A DNA stretch of 64,000 nucleotides from Methylobacterium sp. NMS14P (GTDB lineage Bacteria; Pseudomonadota; Alphaproteobacteria; Rhizobiales; Beijerinckiaceae): NCBI RefSeq assembly GCF_028583545.1, contig NZ_CP087107.1, forward strand, positions 394,501 through 458,500, written 5' to 3'. A program made the translations under genes and the position numbers. Positions 1 to 9,025 of this stretch are shown here, one piece after another. Under the pieces are notes generated by a model. It saw only the letters and a list, made by a program, of their open reading frames with translations, did no database searches and was not told where the DNA came from. Numbering within the stretch: the stretch's first letter is position 1; every line of letters begins with the position of its first letter.

Positions 1-903
1 CTTCTGGGTCCCGGTCCGGATCACGATCGCCAGCTCGGCCCGCACCTTCGACCCGGTGCCCGCCGGCCGCTTCGACAGCGGATGCAACGACACCCGGTAG
101 GGCACGCCGCTCTCGCCGCAGGTCACCGTGATGTGGTCGGCCTGCGTGATCGCCACGTCGCCGCTCGCGGCCGCGAGCGCCTCGCCGGCGGCGCGGGCGA
201 TCCGCCGCCCGGTCTGGCTGTCCTTGAGGACGAGGCTGCCCTTCACGAAGGACAGGCCGGTGCGGGACCGCGCGAGCGCTTCGGCCGCGCGGTTGGCGTG
301 CGCGACGCGCAGGTCGGAATCGGTGAGGATCACGGCGGCGTCGAGGAGGTCCAGGGCGGAGGCGAGATCGGACGTGCGCTCGGAGGCCTGCCGCATCAGC
401 GCGTACAGCTCGAAGGCCCGGCGCAGGTGCGGGACGAGCATCGCCAGGCGCCGGACCTCGTCGGACCGGAAGGGACCGCCGTCCTCGCCCCGCATCGCCG
501 CGAGGGTCGCCATCACGTCGGCTTCCTTGGCGAAGTAGGTGACGAGGCTGTGCTCGATCTCGAAGGGCTGCACGACCTCCTTGAACAGGGCCGACTCGCG
601 GAACTGCACCGCGTCGACCCCCTCCTCGGCGCGGATGACCTTGCCCTGGTTCGACAGGATGTAGGGGAGGCGCGGATCCTCGGTGGCGTGCCGGTAGAGG
701 AACTCGCGGTACCGCGCCCGCTCGAAGCCGGACACCGCCCAGATCGGCTTGCGGTTCCCGTCGAGGCTGAACACGGCGAGCTGTCCGACCCGGCCGCCGA
801 CGAAATCGGTCAGATCCTCCAGGAGCGCCGACCACTCCTCCGGCTGGCCGACGCGGTCGTAGATCGACCCCACCAGCACCGAATACGCCTCGAGATCCTG
901 CAT
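1..903 (-). CDS. PAS-type LuxR-like transcriptional regulator, C-terminus outside window
   Basis: The minus-strand frame is open from an ATG at 901-903 (MQDLEAYSVLVGSIYDRVG) to the window edge, giving 301 residues without a stop. The first ~190 residues look like the sensor half of the alphaproteobacterial regulators that carry a PAS-like region and end in a LuxR-type helix-turn-helix; a stretch around SALDLLDAAVILTDSDLRV is typical of a PAS core. The DNA-binding domain is expected just beyond base 1 and cannot be seen, so the LuxR assignment is an inference from overall architecture. The ligand and targets are unknown. Codon use is strongly GC3-biased, like the neighbours. Confidence 0.7.
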   Translation of the reverse strand, partial: MQDLEAYSVLVGSIYDRVGQPEEWSALLEDLTDFVGGRVGQLAVFSLDGNRKPIWAVSGFERARYREFLYRHATEDPRLPYILSNQGKVIRAEEGVDAVQFRESALFKEVVQPFEIEHSLVTYFAKEADVMATLAAMRGEDGGPFRSDEVRRLAMLVPHLRRAFELYALMRQASERTSDLASALDLLDAAVILTDSDLRVAHANRAAEALARSRTGLSFVKGSLVLKDSQTGRRIARAAGEALAAASGDVAITQADHITVTCGESGVPYRVSLHPLSKRPAGTGSKVRAELAIVIRTGTQK

Positions 904-1057
904 GGCCACGCTCCGCGGTGAGTGCGAGTCTTGAGTGTTCTCAGATCTCCAGCCTTCCGGTCGGACCGACAGGCGCCGAAACTGGACCTTCCATTACGGA
1001 TCCGATTGAACTGCAAATCAATACTGATGAGATGGAAATCGAGGCCGCGGATGGCGT

Positions 1058-2923
1058 CTAGAGGGTTCGCAGATACTCCAGAAGCTGCCGCCGCTGCGCG
1101 TCGTCGAGCTGCTCGGTCCCGTAGGCGGGCCCCTCGTGCCCGGTATTGGCGTTGCCCGGGAGCGCGGTGTCGAACAGGAACGGCCCGCTGTCGGACCGGA
1201 AGCCGATCCGGTCCTCGTCCAGCTCGCGGCTGCCGACCCGGAACGTCCTGGATCGCCGGCTGGCCGGCAGCAGAAGTTCGTACAGGTTCGGCACCGAGCC
1301 GTTGTGCAGGTACGGGCCCGTCGCCCAGATCCCGTTGAGCGGCCGGGCCTTGTAGACCAGCAGATCGCGGTCTCTCCGCGCCCCGACGAACGCGGCGACG
1401 AGGCCCTTGCCGCCGGCGGTCGAGACATCGTCGAGCATCGCGTTGCGGGCTTCGAGGGCGGCGGCGCCGCGCTTGAGGAGCCGGTCGAGGATGACGGCCT
1501 GGTCCGCCCCGACGCCCGACGGATCCGGTCCGCGGTCGAGCGGCGCCAGGATCGCGCCGGCGACGAGCGTGGCCACGAGTTCGAGGCTGCTCGTCTCGGC
1601 GGCCAGCGGCGGCGTCGTCGCCAGGAACGGCATCCGGACCCCTTCGAGGATCCCGGTCCGCGCGCGCCGGGACACGGCGTTCGTCGCCATCTTCGGGTCG
1701 GTCCCGATCTCCGCCAGCGGTGTCAGGGTCACCGTCAGCGCGCGGTTCGCGCCGGTCGGGGCGATCGCGTGGCAGGACACGCAGTACCGGTCGTAGTGGA
1801 CCTTGCCGGCCGCGGCGTCCCGGGTCTGCGCCTCCGTGCGCGGCGCGATCCGGTCGGGCCAGGCCGGCGCCGTGAGGGCGCCCAGCTGGTTCTCGATCCG
1901 CAGGAGGTTGACCCGGTCCGCCGAGGTCTCGAACCACAGCGGCGGCAGGGTCGGCTCACGGATGTCGGTGCGGGCGAAGACCCCCAGCACCTCGCCGACG
2001 TTCCGGCCCAGGCGCTCGACGGCGAGCCCGTTCGCGGCCGAGCCGTTCCACTGCACCCGGTCGTGCCACGACGTATCCCACAGGAACGGGTAGCTGACGG
2101 GCGCGTCGGGCGGGGCGATGTTGTGCGGGTCGCGCAGATCGATGCCGGTCGCCCGGTTGAAGATCATCCCGAAGGCGTCCAGGCGTGCCGGCCCCCAGGG
2201 CACCGCGGTCCGGCTCGACGCGACGTAGCGGGAGAAGTCGTCGGCCAACCGCGTCAGGCTGACCCGCAGGCGGCGGCGGTCGGCCTCGGACGGGCCCGCC
2301 CCCGGCGCCGACAGTTCCGCCGGGATGACGCGGCGGGCGAAGCGCTCGAAGCGCGCCCCGTCGTCGCGCGTCCGCGCGAGGGCGCTGCCGAGTTCCTCGA
2401 TGAAGGCGAACATGTCGGCATCGGCCGGGCCGCCGTCGATCAGGATCGACCGACCGCGCAGGTCGACCCGGTTCACGTGGCAGGCGGCGCAGGTCATGCC
2501 GATCCACTCGCCGCGATCGTCCACATCCTTCACGAAGCCGATGGGAAGCCCGCTGCGGATCGATCCGCGCGTCCCGTCATACGGATTCGGCAGGTAGCCG
2601 AAGCGCGCGAGCCCGTCCTCGACGAAGAGCCTGTCGTCGTCCGGGCGCTCCAGGGACATGAACCAGGCGTAGGGCATGATCTGCGAGCCCTGGCTCGCCC
2701 CGTAGAACCACGCGCGCTCCTGCGGCGTCCAGGACTGTGCGAGAAAGTGCGGGCCGCCGTCCGGCCCGTCCCCCGGCCCCGGGTCGGCGGCCCCCGATCC
2801 GGGCTGCACCGGGACCAGGATCATCGCCGTGAGCGCGACGACGCGGGCGGCCGGGGAGCGGGTCACGATCGCACCTGGGACATGGCGGAACCCTGCCTTC
2901 GCGAAGCGTCTCGCCGATTTCAA
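1058..2923 (-). CDS. RoxA-like diheme cytochrome c, periplasmic
   Basis: A 621-residue exported protein with two CXXCH haem c sites, CAACH at residues 145-149 and CVSCH at 381-385, separated by ~230 residues. An N-terminal hydrophobic stretch (about 26-45) is the probable signal peptide; a GTG near residue 20 is an alternative start. The C-terminal part contains YLHNGSVPNLYELLLP, typical of the family that includes the rubber oxygenase RoxA and related diheme peroxidase-like cytochromes. Expected to be periplasmic, doing electron transfer or oxygenation of an unknown substrate. Rubber cleavage is not implied, because most members of this family are uncharacterised. It stands alone on its strand, divergent from the patatin gene. 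Confidence 0.75.
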   Translation of the reverse strand: MKSARRFAKAGFRHVPGAIVTRSPAARVVALTAMILVPVQPGSGAADPGPGDGPDGGPHFLAQSWTPQERAWFYGASQGSQIMPYAWFMSLERPDDDRLFVEDGLARFGYLPNPYDGTRGSIRSGLPIGFVKDVDDRGEWIGMTCAACHVNRVDLRGRSILIDGGPADADMFAFIEELGSALARTRDDGARFERFARRVIPAELSAPGAGPSEADRRRLRVSLTRLADDFSRYVASSRTAVPWGPARLDAFGMIFNRATGIDLRDPHNIAPPDAPVSYPFLWDTSWHDRVQWNGSAANGLAVERLGRNVGEVLGVFARTDIREPTLPPLWFETSADRVNLLRIENQLGALTAPAWPDRIAPRTEAQTRDAAAGKVHYDRYCVSCHAIAPTGANRALTVTLTPLAEIGTDPKMATNAVSRRARTGILEGVRMPFLATTPPLAAETSSLELVATLVAGAILAPLDRGPDPSGVGADQAVILDRLLKRGAAALEARNAMLDDVSTAGGKGLVAAFVGARRDRDLLVYKARPLNGIWATGPYLHNGSVPNLYELLLPASRRSRTFRVGSRELDEDRIGFRSDSGPFLFDTALPGNANTGHEGPAYGTEQLDDAQRRQLLEYLRTL

Positions 2924-3226
2924 TAGACGCCGATCGACGCCCGCGCGTCCTTCGAATGGATGATGTTCGAATACAGTTTTTCTGTGAGGTTCCGAGCGTC
3001 GGTAATTTCCGCTATCGCCGTCGCGGCGGCGCCGATCAGCTACAAGTCTGCCTCGAGCGAAATGTCTGTCCCATCGAGTTCACGAAATTCGTTCACGGGA
3101 TCAATACTGGAAGCATAGAATTTTATCATAAACTGTTCCGGCGGCCGACGGAGAGATGTTCGCGCGACCACGGATCGGAACGGCTGAACCGCGAAGTCCG
3201 GCCCCGCGCGGACGATAGGAGGAGCG
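2924..3226. other. Divergent intergenic region
   Basis: About 300 bases between the cytochrome and patatin genes. It is markedly richer in A+T than the flanks, notably 3090-3135, and should carry promoters for both genes. An open frame starting at 2956 (+) runs through it, but its codon use is not GC3-biased and it overlaps the patatin gene out of frame, so I do not call it. Confidence 0.5.
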
Positions 3227-6031
3227 ATGAGCGCCAGTATCGCGGACATCCAGGCGGACGCCCCTCCCCATCATCTGCCCGCCGTGATGACGGGGCCGGA
3301 CGCGTGGTTCCTCGACACCGAGCAGGCGCTCGAAGAGGAGATGGATCATTTCTGCGGGCCGCATCCCGGCGATCGCGCGCCCTGGCAGGCGCGGGCCGAC
3401 CAGGCCCGGCTCGCGGCCCTGTGCCTGTCCGGCGGCGGGATCCGCAGCGCCACCTTCTGCCTCGGCGCCCTGCAGGCCCTGGCCAGCCGGCGGATGCTCG
3501 GCGAGTTCCACTACCTGTCGACGGTATCGGGGGGCGGCTTCGCGGGCGGCTGGCTGCAGACGTTCATCCGGCAGTGCGGCAGCATCGCCGAGGCCGAGCG
3601 CCAGCTCGGCGGCTCGGGCAACGAGATCTTCGCCAAATTGCGGCGGTACACGAACTACCTGACCCCGGAAGTCGGGATCCTGTCGTCGGACACCTGGGCC
3701 GGCATCGTTCTCTACACCCGGAACACGATCCTCAACTGGTTGATCATCTTCCCGCTGCTGCTGTTCGTTCCCCTCGCGCTGCTCGCCTACAGGACGGCCC
3801 TCGAGGCGGCGAGCGGCAGCACGCTGTGGCTGCCCCTGGTGCTCGGAAGCGCGGCGCTGTTCGTCGCGACGTTCAGCGCCTGCACCCTGCTGCCGAGCCA
3901 TCGGCCGCGGACGGGCGACGTCACGGCGTACGCGTCCCCGGCGCGGATCGCGGCCTGCATCATCGCGCCGACCTGCGTCTGGGCCCTGGCGCTGCCGTTC
4001 ACGCTCCGCGCGCTGTTCGAGCAGCCGCTGCCGGTCTCGGGCCTGTCCCTGTGCCGTCTGGGCCTCGCGTACTTCGCCGTGCAGGTCGCGGCCTATCTCG
4101 GCGGCCTGATCTGGCAGACCGCGAAGGGCCATCCGGGGCTCTGGCTGTACGAGCGGAATGTCGGTCCCTGGCTCGCCAGCAGCCTCGTCTCGGCCGCGCT
4201 GATCAGTCTCTGCGCCGGCGCATCCATCGACTGGCTGGTCGGCGACGCCGCCAGCTTCGATGCCGGACGGGCCGAGGTCTCGCAGGTCCTGACGGTCGCG
4301 GCCCCGCCGGCGCTGATCGTCATTCACCTCCTCCAGAGTGTCATCTTCATCGGGTTCCGGAAGAGCGCCGAGTGCGCCGACCTCGACCGCGAGTGGGTCG
4401 CGCGCGTCGACGGCCAGTTCCTGCTGGCCGCGATGGGTTGGACGGGCCTGTGCCTGTGCTGCCTGGTCCTGTCCGCCGACGCCCTCGGTCGCCAGGACGC
4501 GCATATCCCCGCCGTGTTCGGCGCGCTCGGCGCCCTCGCCACCGGTCCGGCCGCCGCCTTCCTGGGCAAGCAGGTCTTCGTGCGCGCGCAGTCCCTGGCC
4601 GCCAAGGGCCGCATGGACGACCTCGTGATGATGGGCCTCAGCGCGATGGCGGCGGTCTTCGGGATCAGCCTGTTCGCCCTGATGGGCTGGTGCCTCGGCC
4701 GCGTCCTCGGCTCCGCGCATGATTGGTGGGGCGACTGCCTGCTGCCGCGCTGGGCGCGGGGCGGCGCGGATGCCGGCCCCGCCTGCGGCATCAACCCCTA
4801 CGGCATGATCGTGATCCTGGACGTCGCTGTGGCGGCGCTCCTGGCCGGGGCTGTCTGGCTGTTCGGCCGCGTCAACGTCAACCGCTTCTCCATGCACGGC
4901 GTCTACCGCAACCGCCTGACCCGCGGCTTCCTCGGCTCGGCGCGGACGCGGCGCGACGCCGATCCCTTCACCGACTTCGACGAGGAGGACAGCCCGCGCA
5001 TCGCCGAACTCGGGACGGAGAAGCGGCTGCTGCCCGTCGTCAACATGACGCTCAATCTGACGGATCTCCTCCACACCGAGTGGGCGGAGCGGAAGGCCGC
5101 CTCGTTCACCGCGACACCGTTCGCCTGCGGCTCGGCGATCCTCGACCGCGCCGACAGGGCGCGCGACCTGCCCGGCACCGGCGGTCCGCGCGGGGCCTAT
5201 ATCCGCACGTCGCAGTATGCCGGGATGGAGACGCGGGGCGATCGTGTCAGCGCGGGCAGAGGGCCGCTGCTGGGCGGGCTGCTGACGATCTCCGGGGCCG
5301 CGGTCAGCCCGAACTGGGGCTATCACTCGTCGCGCCTGATCGCGTTCCTGATGACCCTGTTCAACGTCCGGCTCGGCGCCTGGCTGCCGAACCCCGCGGT
5401 GGCGCGCCGGGACGACCTGAAGCTCGCCAAGCCGGCGAACTCCGTGCTCGCGCTCCTGAGCGAGCTCGGCGGCCGCAGCACCGATGTCCGGCAGGCGATC
5501 TACCTCTCGGATGGCGGCCATTTCGACAATCTCGGCGTCTACGAGATGCTGCGACGGCGCTGCGCGCGGATCGTGGTGATCGACGCCGGCCAGGACGAGC
5601 AATGCACCTTCTTCGACCTCGGCAACGTGATCCGGAAGGCCGAGGTGGACGGGTTGGCGAAGGTCCAGATGGGCGAGATGCGCATTCTCTCCCGCTCGAC
5701 GATCGAGCGCGAGGGCAAGCGCGCCGGCGCGCTGGGCTACGCGCGCGGCACGATCGCGTATCCGGGCGCCCGCGACGCGGGATCGCTGATCTACATCAAG
5801 CCGAGCTTCCTGGACGACATCCCCGCCGAAGTCCGCGCCTACGGCGCGACCAGCCCGGCCTTCCCGCACGAGAGCACGGCCAACCAGTGGTTCTCGGAGA
5901 GCCAGTTCGAGAGTTACCGCGCCCTGGGCTTCTACCAGGTCAGCAAGATGTTCGGCTCGCAGCTCACGACCTTGTCGGATTGGTCCGTCTACCTCGACAG
6001 CGAGATCGGCCGGCGCACCGCGGATTGCTAG
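3227..6031 (+). CDS. Patatin-like phospholipase with multiple membrane segments
   Basis: A 934-residue protein. It has the patatin oxyanion loop SGGGIRSATFCLG at 68-80, the nucleophile in STVSGGGF (Ser101) and a DGG motif (Asp762) as second member of the Ser-Asp dyad, in SDGGHFDNLGVYE. Between the two halves of the active site lies a ~350-residue insert with several hydrophobic helices (roughly 170-195, 205-225, 245-270, 280-300, 320-345, 360-385 and more), so the enzyme is membrane-embedded. The likely reaction is hydrolysis of acyl esters of phospholipids or similar lipids. A strong ribosome site (AGGAGG) lies 6-7 bases before the ATG. Large patatin proteins interrupted by membrane helices are poorly characterised, and the substrate is not predictable. 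Confidence 0.85.
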   Translation: MSASIADIQADAPPHHLPAVMTGPDAWFLDTEQALEEEMDHFCGPHPGDRAPWQARADQARLAALCLSGGGIRSATFCLGALQALASRRMLGEFHYLSTVSGGGFAGGWLQTFIRQCGSIAEAERQLGGSGNEIFAKLRRYTNYLTPEVGILSSDTWAGIVLYTRNTILNWLIIFPLLLFVPLALLAYRTALEAASGSTLWLPLVLGSAALFVATFSACTLLPSHRPRTGDVTAYASPARIAACIIAPTCVWALALPFTLRALFEQPLPVSGLSLCRLGLAYFAVQVAAYLGGLIWQTAKGHPGLWLYERNVGPWLASSLVSAALISLCAGASIDWLVGDAASFDAGRAEVSQVLTVAAPPALIVIHLLQSVIFIGFRKSAECADLDREWVARVDGQFLLAAMGWTGLCLCCLVLSADALGRQDAHIPAVFGALGALATGPAAAFLGKQVFVRAQSLAAKGRMDDLVMMGLSAMAAVFGISLFALMGWCLGRVLGSAHDWWGDCLLPRWARGGADAGPACGINPYGMIVILDVAVAALLAGAVWLFGRVNVNRFSMHGVYRNRLTRGFLGSARTRRDADPFTDFDEEDSPRIAELGTEKRLLPVVNMTLNLTDLLHTEWAERKAASFTATPFACGSAILDRADRARDLPGTGGPRGAYIRTSQYAGMETRGDRVSAGRGPLLGGLLTISGAAVSPNWGYHSSRLIAFLMTLFNVRLGAWLPNPAVARRDDLKLAKPANSVLALLSELGGRSTDVRQAIYLSDGGHFDNLGVYEMLRRRCARIVVIDAGQDEQCTFFDLGNVIRKAEVDGLAKVQMGEMRILSRSTIEREGKRAGALGYARGTIAYPGARDAGSLIYIKPSFLDDIPAEVRAYGATSPAFPHESTANQWFSESQFESYRALGFYQVSKMFGSQLTTLSDWSVYLDSEIGRRTADC

Positions 6032-6585
6032 CGCGGGCGATCGTGCCGGACATGGCCGCCCTCCGATCACGGGGGAACGGCCAACCGCTGCAGCCGCGCG
6101 GGCGCGGAGGTCCGGGACGATCCGCGCCGGGGCCCTCGCGCTGTCCGCACCTCGGCACCGAAGATCCGTGGTGGAGCGGAAGATCAGTTCTCCCTCGAGC
6201 GGTCGGAGCTCAGGGCGGCCGATGCCGATCTCGCCGCGCTCGGGACGCCGGCGCGTCGCACAGGCATCGAGGCTCGACGAGCGCGACCCTGTTCACGGCA
6301 TGGCAACCGCCACCGAGCGGCTGGTGCGGGGAGGGCCTTCGCCCGCGCCGCGGTCCCTATTGAGCCGACCAGCGTCCGCCACGAGACCGTACGATCGAAG
6401 CTGAGCGAAGCCGGGATTATTTCGCTCAGGCACCGGTTCGGTGAAGCAGAGAGGGTGGAAACTCTATTGCGCGATTCGATTGGGTCATCAATTTAGCGAT
6501 CTACGTAAACTTGCTCGCTTCAGGGGTGCGGAATCGATCAAATGATGGATGCGTTAATAAGAAGTAGCTGCTAGGACACGTCATC
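6032..6585. other. Intergenic region, no convincing gene
   Basis: About 550 bases after the patatin gene. The first ~370 bases are GC-rich with overlapping short frames on both strands that show no protein-like composition. From about 6410 the DNA becomes A+T-rich and probably holds the promoter of the small gene at 6586. No clear terminator hairpin was found. Confidence 0.4.
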
Positions 6586-6750
6586 ATGTTGGCGGAGGAG
6601 CGGATGCGCTACCGGGCCGTAAGCGTCTTGGATGTGTTGGCCGTGCCTCCGGATGAGAGTCCGACCGACGAGACTCTCATGCTCCGCGAGCACATCCGCC
6701 GAATCCTGCGCAAACTCTCCCGGGCGCGGGCCGAGCTTCAGTACAGCTGA
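6586..6750 (+). CDS. Small hypothetical protein, 54 aa
   Basis: ATG at 6586 to TGA at 6750. The product (MLAEERMRYRAVSVLDVLAV...) is 54 residues, charged, with an amphipathic helical second half (LREHIRRILRKLSRARAELQ). An internal ATG at 6604 is another possible start. It follows a short A+T-rich region that could be a promoter, but there is no strong ribosome site. No family is recognised. Reasons to keep it: the clean stop, regular codon use and helix-like pattern. Reasons to doubt it: its size. Confidence 0.4.
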   Translation: MLAEERMRYRAVSVLDVLAVPPDESPTDETLMLREHIRRILRKLSRARAELQYS

Positions 6751-6879
6751 GGTGGGCGGCGCCCGTCGACGGCGGTGCGGATCTCCACGCCCCCACGGTC
6801 GTCAGGGCCGGTCGATTCGCTCCGCGCTCCCATCGCCGCGATGGGCGGCGTCGCGCTCCGTTTCGCGCCCCTGTGCCGT

Positions 6880-7098
6880 CTACGCGGTGATGTCGGTGTC
6901 GTGGCGGCTCGGCGCGGGTTCGACGTCGCGACCGGACGGGGTGTAGGCGCACCAGCCGCATTGCCCGAGGTCGGCAGCCCGCGGCGCGTTCCACTGCGAG
7001 CACAGCGGGCACACTTTCAGCACGAGCTTGGCGCCGTGCGCGAAGGCCAGACCGCGGCCGCGGAACGTGACTCTACCCTGGGGAAGATCAGTGGACAT
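6880..7098 (-). CDS. Small zinc-ribbon-like protein (two CXXC), 72 aa
   Basis: A 72-residue product with CPLC and CGWC separated by about 15 residues (VCPLCSQWNAPRAADLGQCGWC). This spacing suggests a zinc ribbon or a single metal-binding knuckle. The N-terminal half is basic and hydrophobic. The function is unknown; such proteins can bind nucleic acids or act as metal-dependent adaptors. A 7-base inverted repeat lies 19 bases upstream of the ATG and may control it. Confidence 0.6.
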   Translation of the reverse strand: MSTDLPQGRVTFRGRGLAFAHGAKLVLKVCPLCSQWNAPRAADLGQCGWCAYTPSGRDVEPAPSRHDTDITA

Positions 7099-7116
7099 CG
7101 GCGCCCTGACTGTAAC

Positions 7117-7139
7117 ACAGGTTAGTCACTGGAACCTGT
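7117..7139. promoter_or_regulatory. Inverted repeat, candidate operator
   Basis: ACAGGTT and AACCTGT form perfect 7-base arms around a 9-base spacer, just upstream of the CXXC protein gene. The size and symmetry fit a dimeric repressor site. The binding protein is unknown. Confidence 0.4.
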
Positions 7140-7716
7140 CTAATCTGCGCAGCTCCGTCAACCCCGGTCGGAGCCGGGCGTCGTGATCTGGATGTCGTGA
7201 TCTGCCCCGGTGACGAAGCCGCCCGAGACACTGCCGGACGGTCGCGAAGACTTCGAGCGGGGGCAGCGGCCGGGCATCCGTGCAGCGGGATCCGGATCGA
7301 GGCGCGACCGGATCGGGTCACGGGTTCCGCTCGCACGGGTCTCGCATCACGCATGTCGATAGCCAGGACGGTCCCGGTCAGGTCGCACGGAGGGCGACGT
7401 GCCGGTCGAGCCTCGATCCGGGGCCCTCGAAGCCGACGTCGCACCCGGCGTGGCAGCAGGGCGGCGCTTCGGCGTCCGGCACCAGAGCCTGTCGGGGCAG
7501 CGCGGCGAACTGCGCACCGCCGATGGCGTCGCCACCCGGCGTGAGCACAGCGCGGTCTGCTAAAGCTTGACCGATCCGCGACTCCGGGCGCTTCTCGACG
7601 CGGTCGAGGGTATCCTCGTGACCAACTGCCGACCGCGGCGGCTCCCGGCGCGCGCCCGACGTGCCGGCTCGGGCCCTCGGACAGGCCGCGATGTTCGGGC
7701 AGATCGGAGACGAACC
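7140..7716. other. Intergenic region, no convincing gene
   Basis: About 575 bases between the CXXC protein and the first YeeE gene. Several frames are open on both strands because of the GC content, but none has a recognisable motif, a ribosome site or consistent codon bias. Upstream in-frame codons of the YeeE gene (from 7567) lack family similarity and are treated as untranslated. Confidence 0.4.
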
Positions 7717-8160
7717 GTGACCGCTTTCCTCGCTCCGCTCGCGGGGGGCGCCCTGATCGGCGCCTCGGCGGCGTTGCTGCTTCTGGCCAACGGTCGCATC
7801 GCCGGGATCAGCGGCATCCTCGGCGGCCTGCTCGACGGCCGCCTCGACGGCCGCCTCGGGGCGGCGGCCCGCGACTTGGCTTGGCGCGCGGCCTTCCTCG
7901 TCGGGCTCCTCGCCGGTCCGGCCCTGTACCGGCTGGCGGCGGGCCAGTGGCCGGACATCCGCGTGGGCGCGTCGTGGCCGATGCTGATCGCCGCCGGTCT
8001 TCTCGTCGGCTTCGGGACCCGCCTGGGCTCGGGCTGCACAAGCGGTCACGGGGTCTGCGGACTCGCCCGGCTCTCGCCGCGCTCCCTGGCGGCGGTCGCG
8101 ACCTTCATGGCGGCGGCCATCGTCACCGTCTTCCTCGTTCGGCACGGCGTGACGCGATGA
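7717..8160 (+). CDS. YeeE/YedE family sulfur-transport protein, first half
   Basis: A 147-residue membrane protein of the YeeE/YedE (DUF395) family. It has about four hydrophobic helices and the hallmark [23 protein letters not shown], whose cysteines are thought to relay thiosulfate or related sulfur species across the inner membrane in TsuA-like proteins. The start is taken as GTG 7717, preceded by GGAG. The gene overlaps the next one by ATGA, so the two are translationally coupled and probably form one two-part transporter. Such pairs often accompany rhodanese or persulfide dioxygenase genes, but none is seen here. Confidence 0.85.
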   Translation: MTAFLAPLAGGALIGASAALLLLANGRIAGISGILGGLLDGRLDGRLGAAARDLAWRAAFLVGLLAGPALYRLAAGQWPDIRVGASWPMLIAAGLLVGFGTRLGSGCTSGHGVCGLARLSPRSLAAVATFMAAAIVTVFLVRHGVTR

Positions 8161-8603
8161 GCGCGCCCCGCCTCCTCGTTGCCCTGGTGAGCGGCCTGCT
8201 GTTCGGCGTCGGCCTCGCCCTCTCGGGCATGATGAACCCCGAGCGGGTCCTGGGCTTCCTCGACGTCGCGGGCGCCTGGGATCCGAGCCTCGCCTTCGTG
8301 CTGGCCGGGGCCGTCGGGGTCTCGGCGCTGGGCTACGCGATCAAGGCGCGGATGGCGCAGCCCGCCCTGGCGCCGCGCTTCGAGGTGCCGACGAACCGGA
8401 GCGTGGATGCCCGGCTGCTCGCGGGAGCCGCGCTGTTCGGCCTCGGCTGGGGGCTCGCCGGCTTCTGTCCCGGCCCGGCCCTGGCCGGCCTGACCCTCGG
8501 CCTGCCGGAGGTCGGGCTGTTCGTGGCGGCGATGCTCGCCGGAATGCTGCTCCACCGCGTCACCGCGGCGCGCCGGTCGCGGCCGGTCGGCGCGGCCCGC
8601 TGA
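8157..8603 (+). CDS. YeeE/YedE family sulfur-transport protein, second half (DUF6691-like)
   Basis: A 148-residue membrane protein that starts inside the stop codon of the preceding YeeE gene (ATGA). It carries the family's second motif, [18 protein letters not shown], with the conserved cysteine, plus an N-terminal helix with [20 protein letters not shown]. Together with its partner it reconstitutes the two pseudo-repeats found in single-chain YeeE proteins. Expected role: import or exchange of reduced sulfur across the cytoplasmic membrane. Confidence 0.85.
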   Translation: MSAPRLLVALVSGLLFGVGLALSGMMNPERVLGFLDVAGAWDPSLAFVLAGAVGVSALGYAIKARMAQPALAPRFEVPTNRSVDARLLAGAALFGLGWGLAGFCPGPALAGLTLGLPEVGLFVAAMLAGMLLHRVTAARRSRPVGAAR

Positions 8604-8625
8604 GAAGCCGTGCGGCTGCCGCTGC

Positions 8626-8960
8626 TCAGGGCGCAGAATCCGGCTTCCGGTGGAAACCGAGGGGCGCGGTGTTGGAGCGCTGCGGCTGCGCCCGCTGCAC
8701 CCAGCGGGCGGCGACCATCGCGCCGAGATCGTGGCCGACTGCCGCCGCGGAACGGCGTCCCAGGGCGTACACGATCCGCACGGCGTCGAGCGCGTAGGTG
8801 TGCGTGCGGAACGCCGCGGCATCGCCGTCGTCGCGGCCGTCCCTGCCCGTCGTGCTCCCGTACCCGCGCTGGTGCTGGTCCGGCGCGACCACGTGGAAGC
8901 CCGCCCGGGCCGGCATCACCCTGCGCCAGCTCCAGGCGCCGGGCTCCTGCGGGCTCGATC
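8626..8960 (-). pseudogene. Remnant of an alpha/beta-fold hydrolase
   Basis: The minus-strand frame reads GAWSWRRVMPARAGFHVVAP, then DQHQRGYGSTTG, then DAVRIVYALGRRSAAAVGHD and LGAMVAARWV. This matches the central part of epoxide-hydrolase-like alpha/beta hydrolases: the strand leading to the APDQRGYG motif, then the nucleophile elbow with GHD. The N-terminal strand and oxyanion segment are missing, as is everything after the nucleophile elbow, and the frame ends after ~100 residues in unrelated sequence. It is therefore a decayed fragment. The limits are approximate. Confidence 0.6.
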
Positions 8961-9025
8961 ACCGGACCCGCGGCACGAGGGGGCCTCGGCGCGGCCGCGC
9001 GACCGCCGCGGCGCCGCGCGCGGCG

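Noticed and set aside
2956..3226. Plus-strand frame before the patatin gene
   Set aside because: Codon use is not GC-biased, it overlaps the patatin start in another frame, and the DNA looks like a promoter region.
3101..6070. 989-residue minus-strand open frame opposite the patatin gene
   Set aside because: It is the antisense shadow of a clear family member, rich in Arg, Gly, Ala, Glu and Gln, without motifs or a ribosome site.
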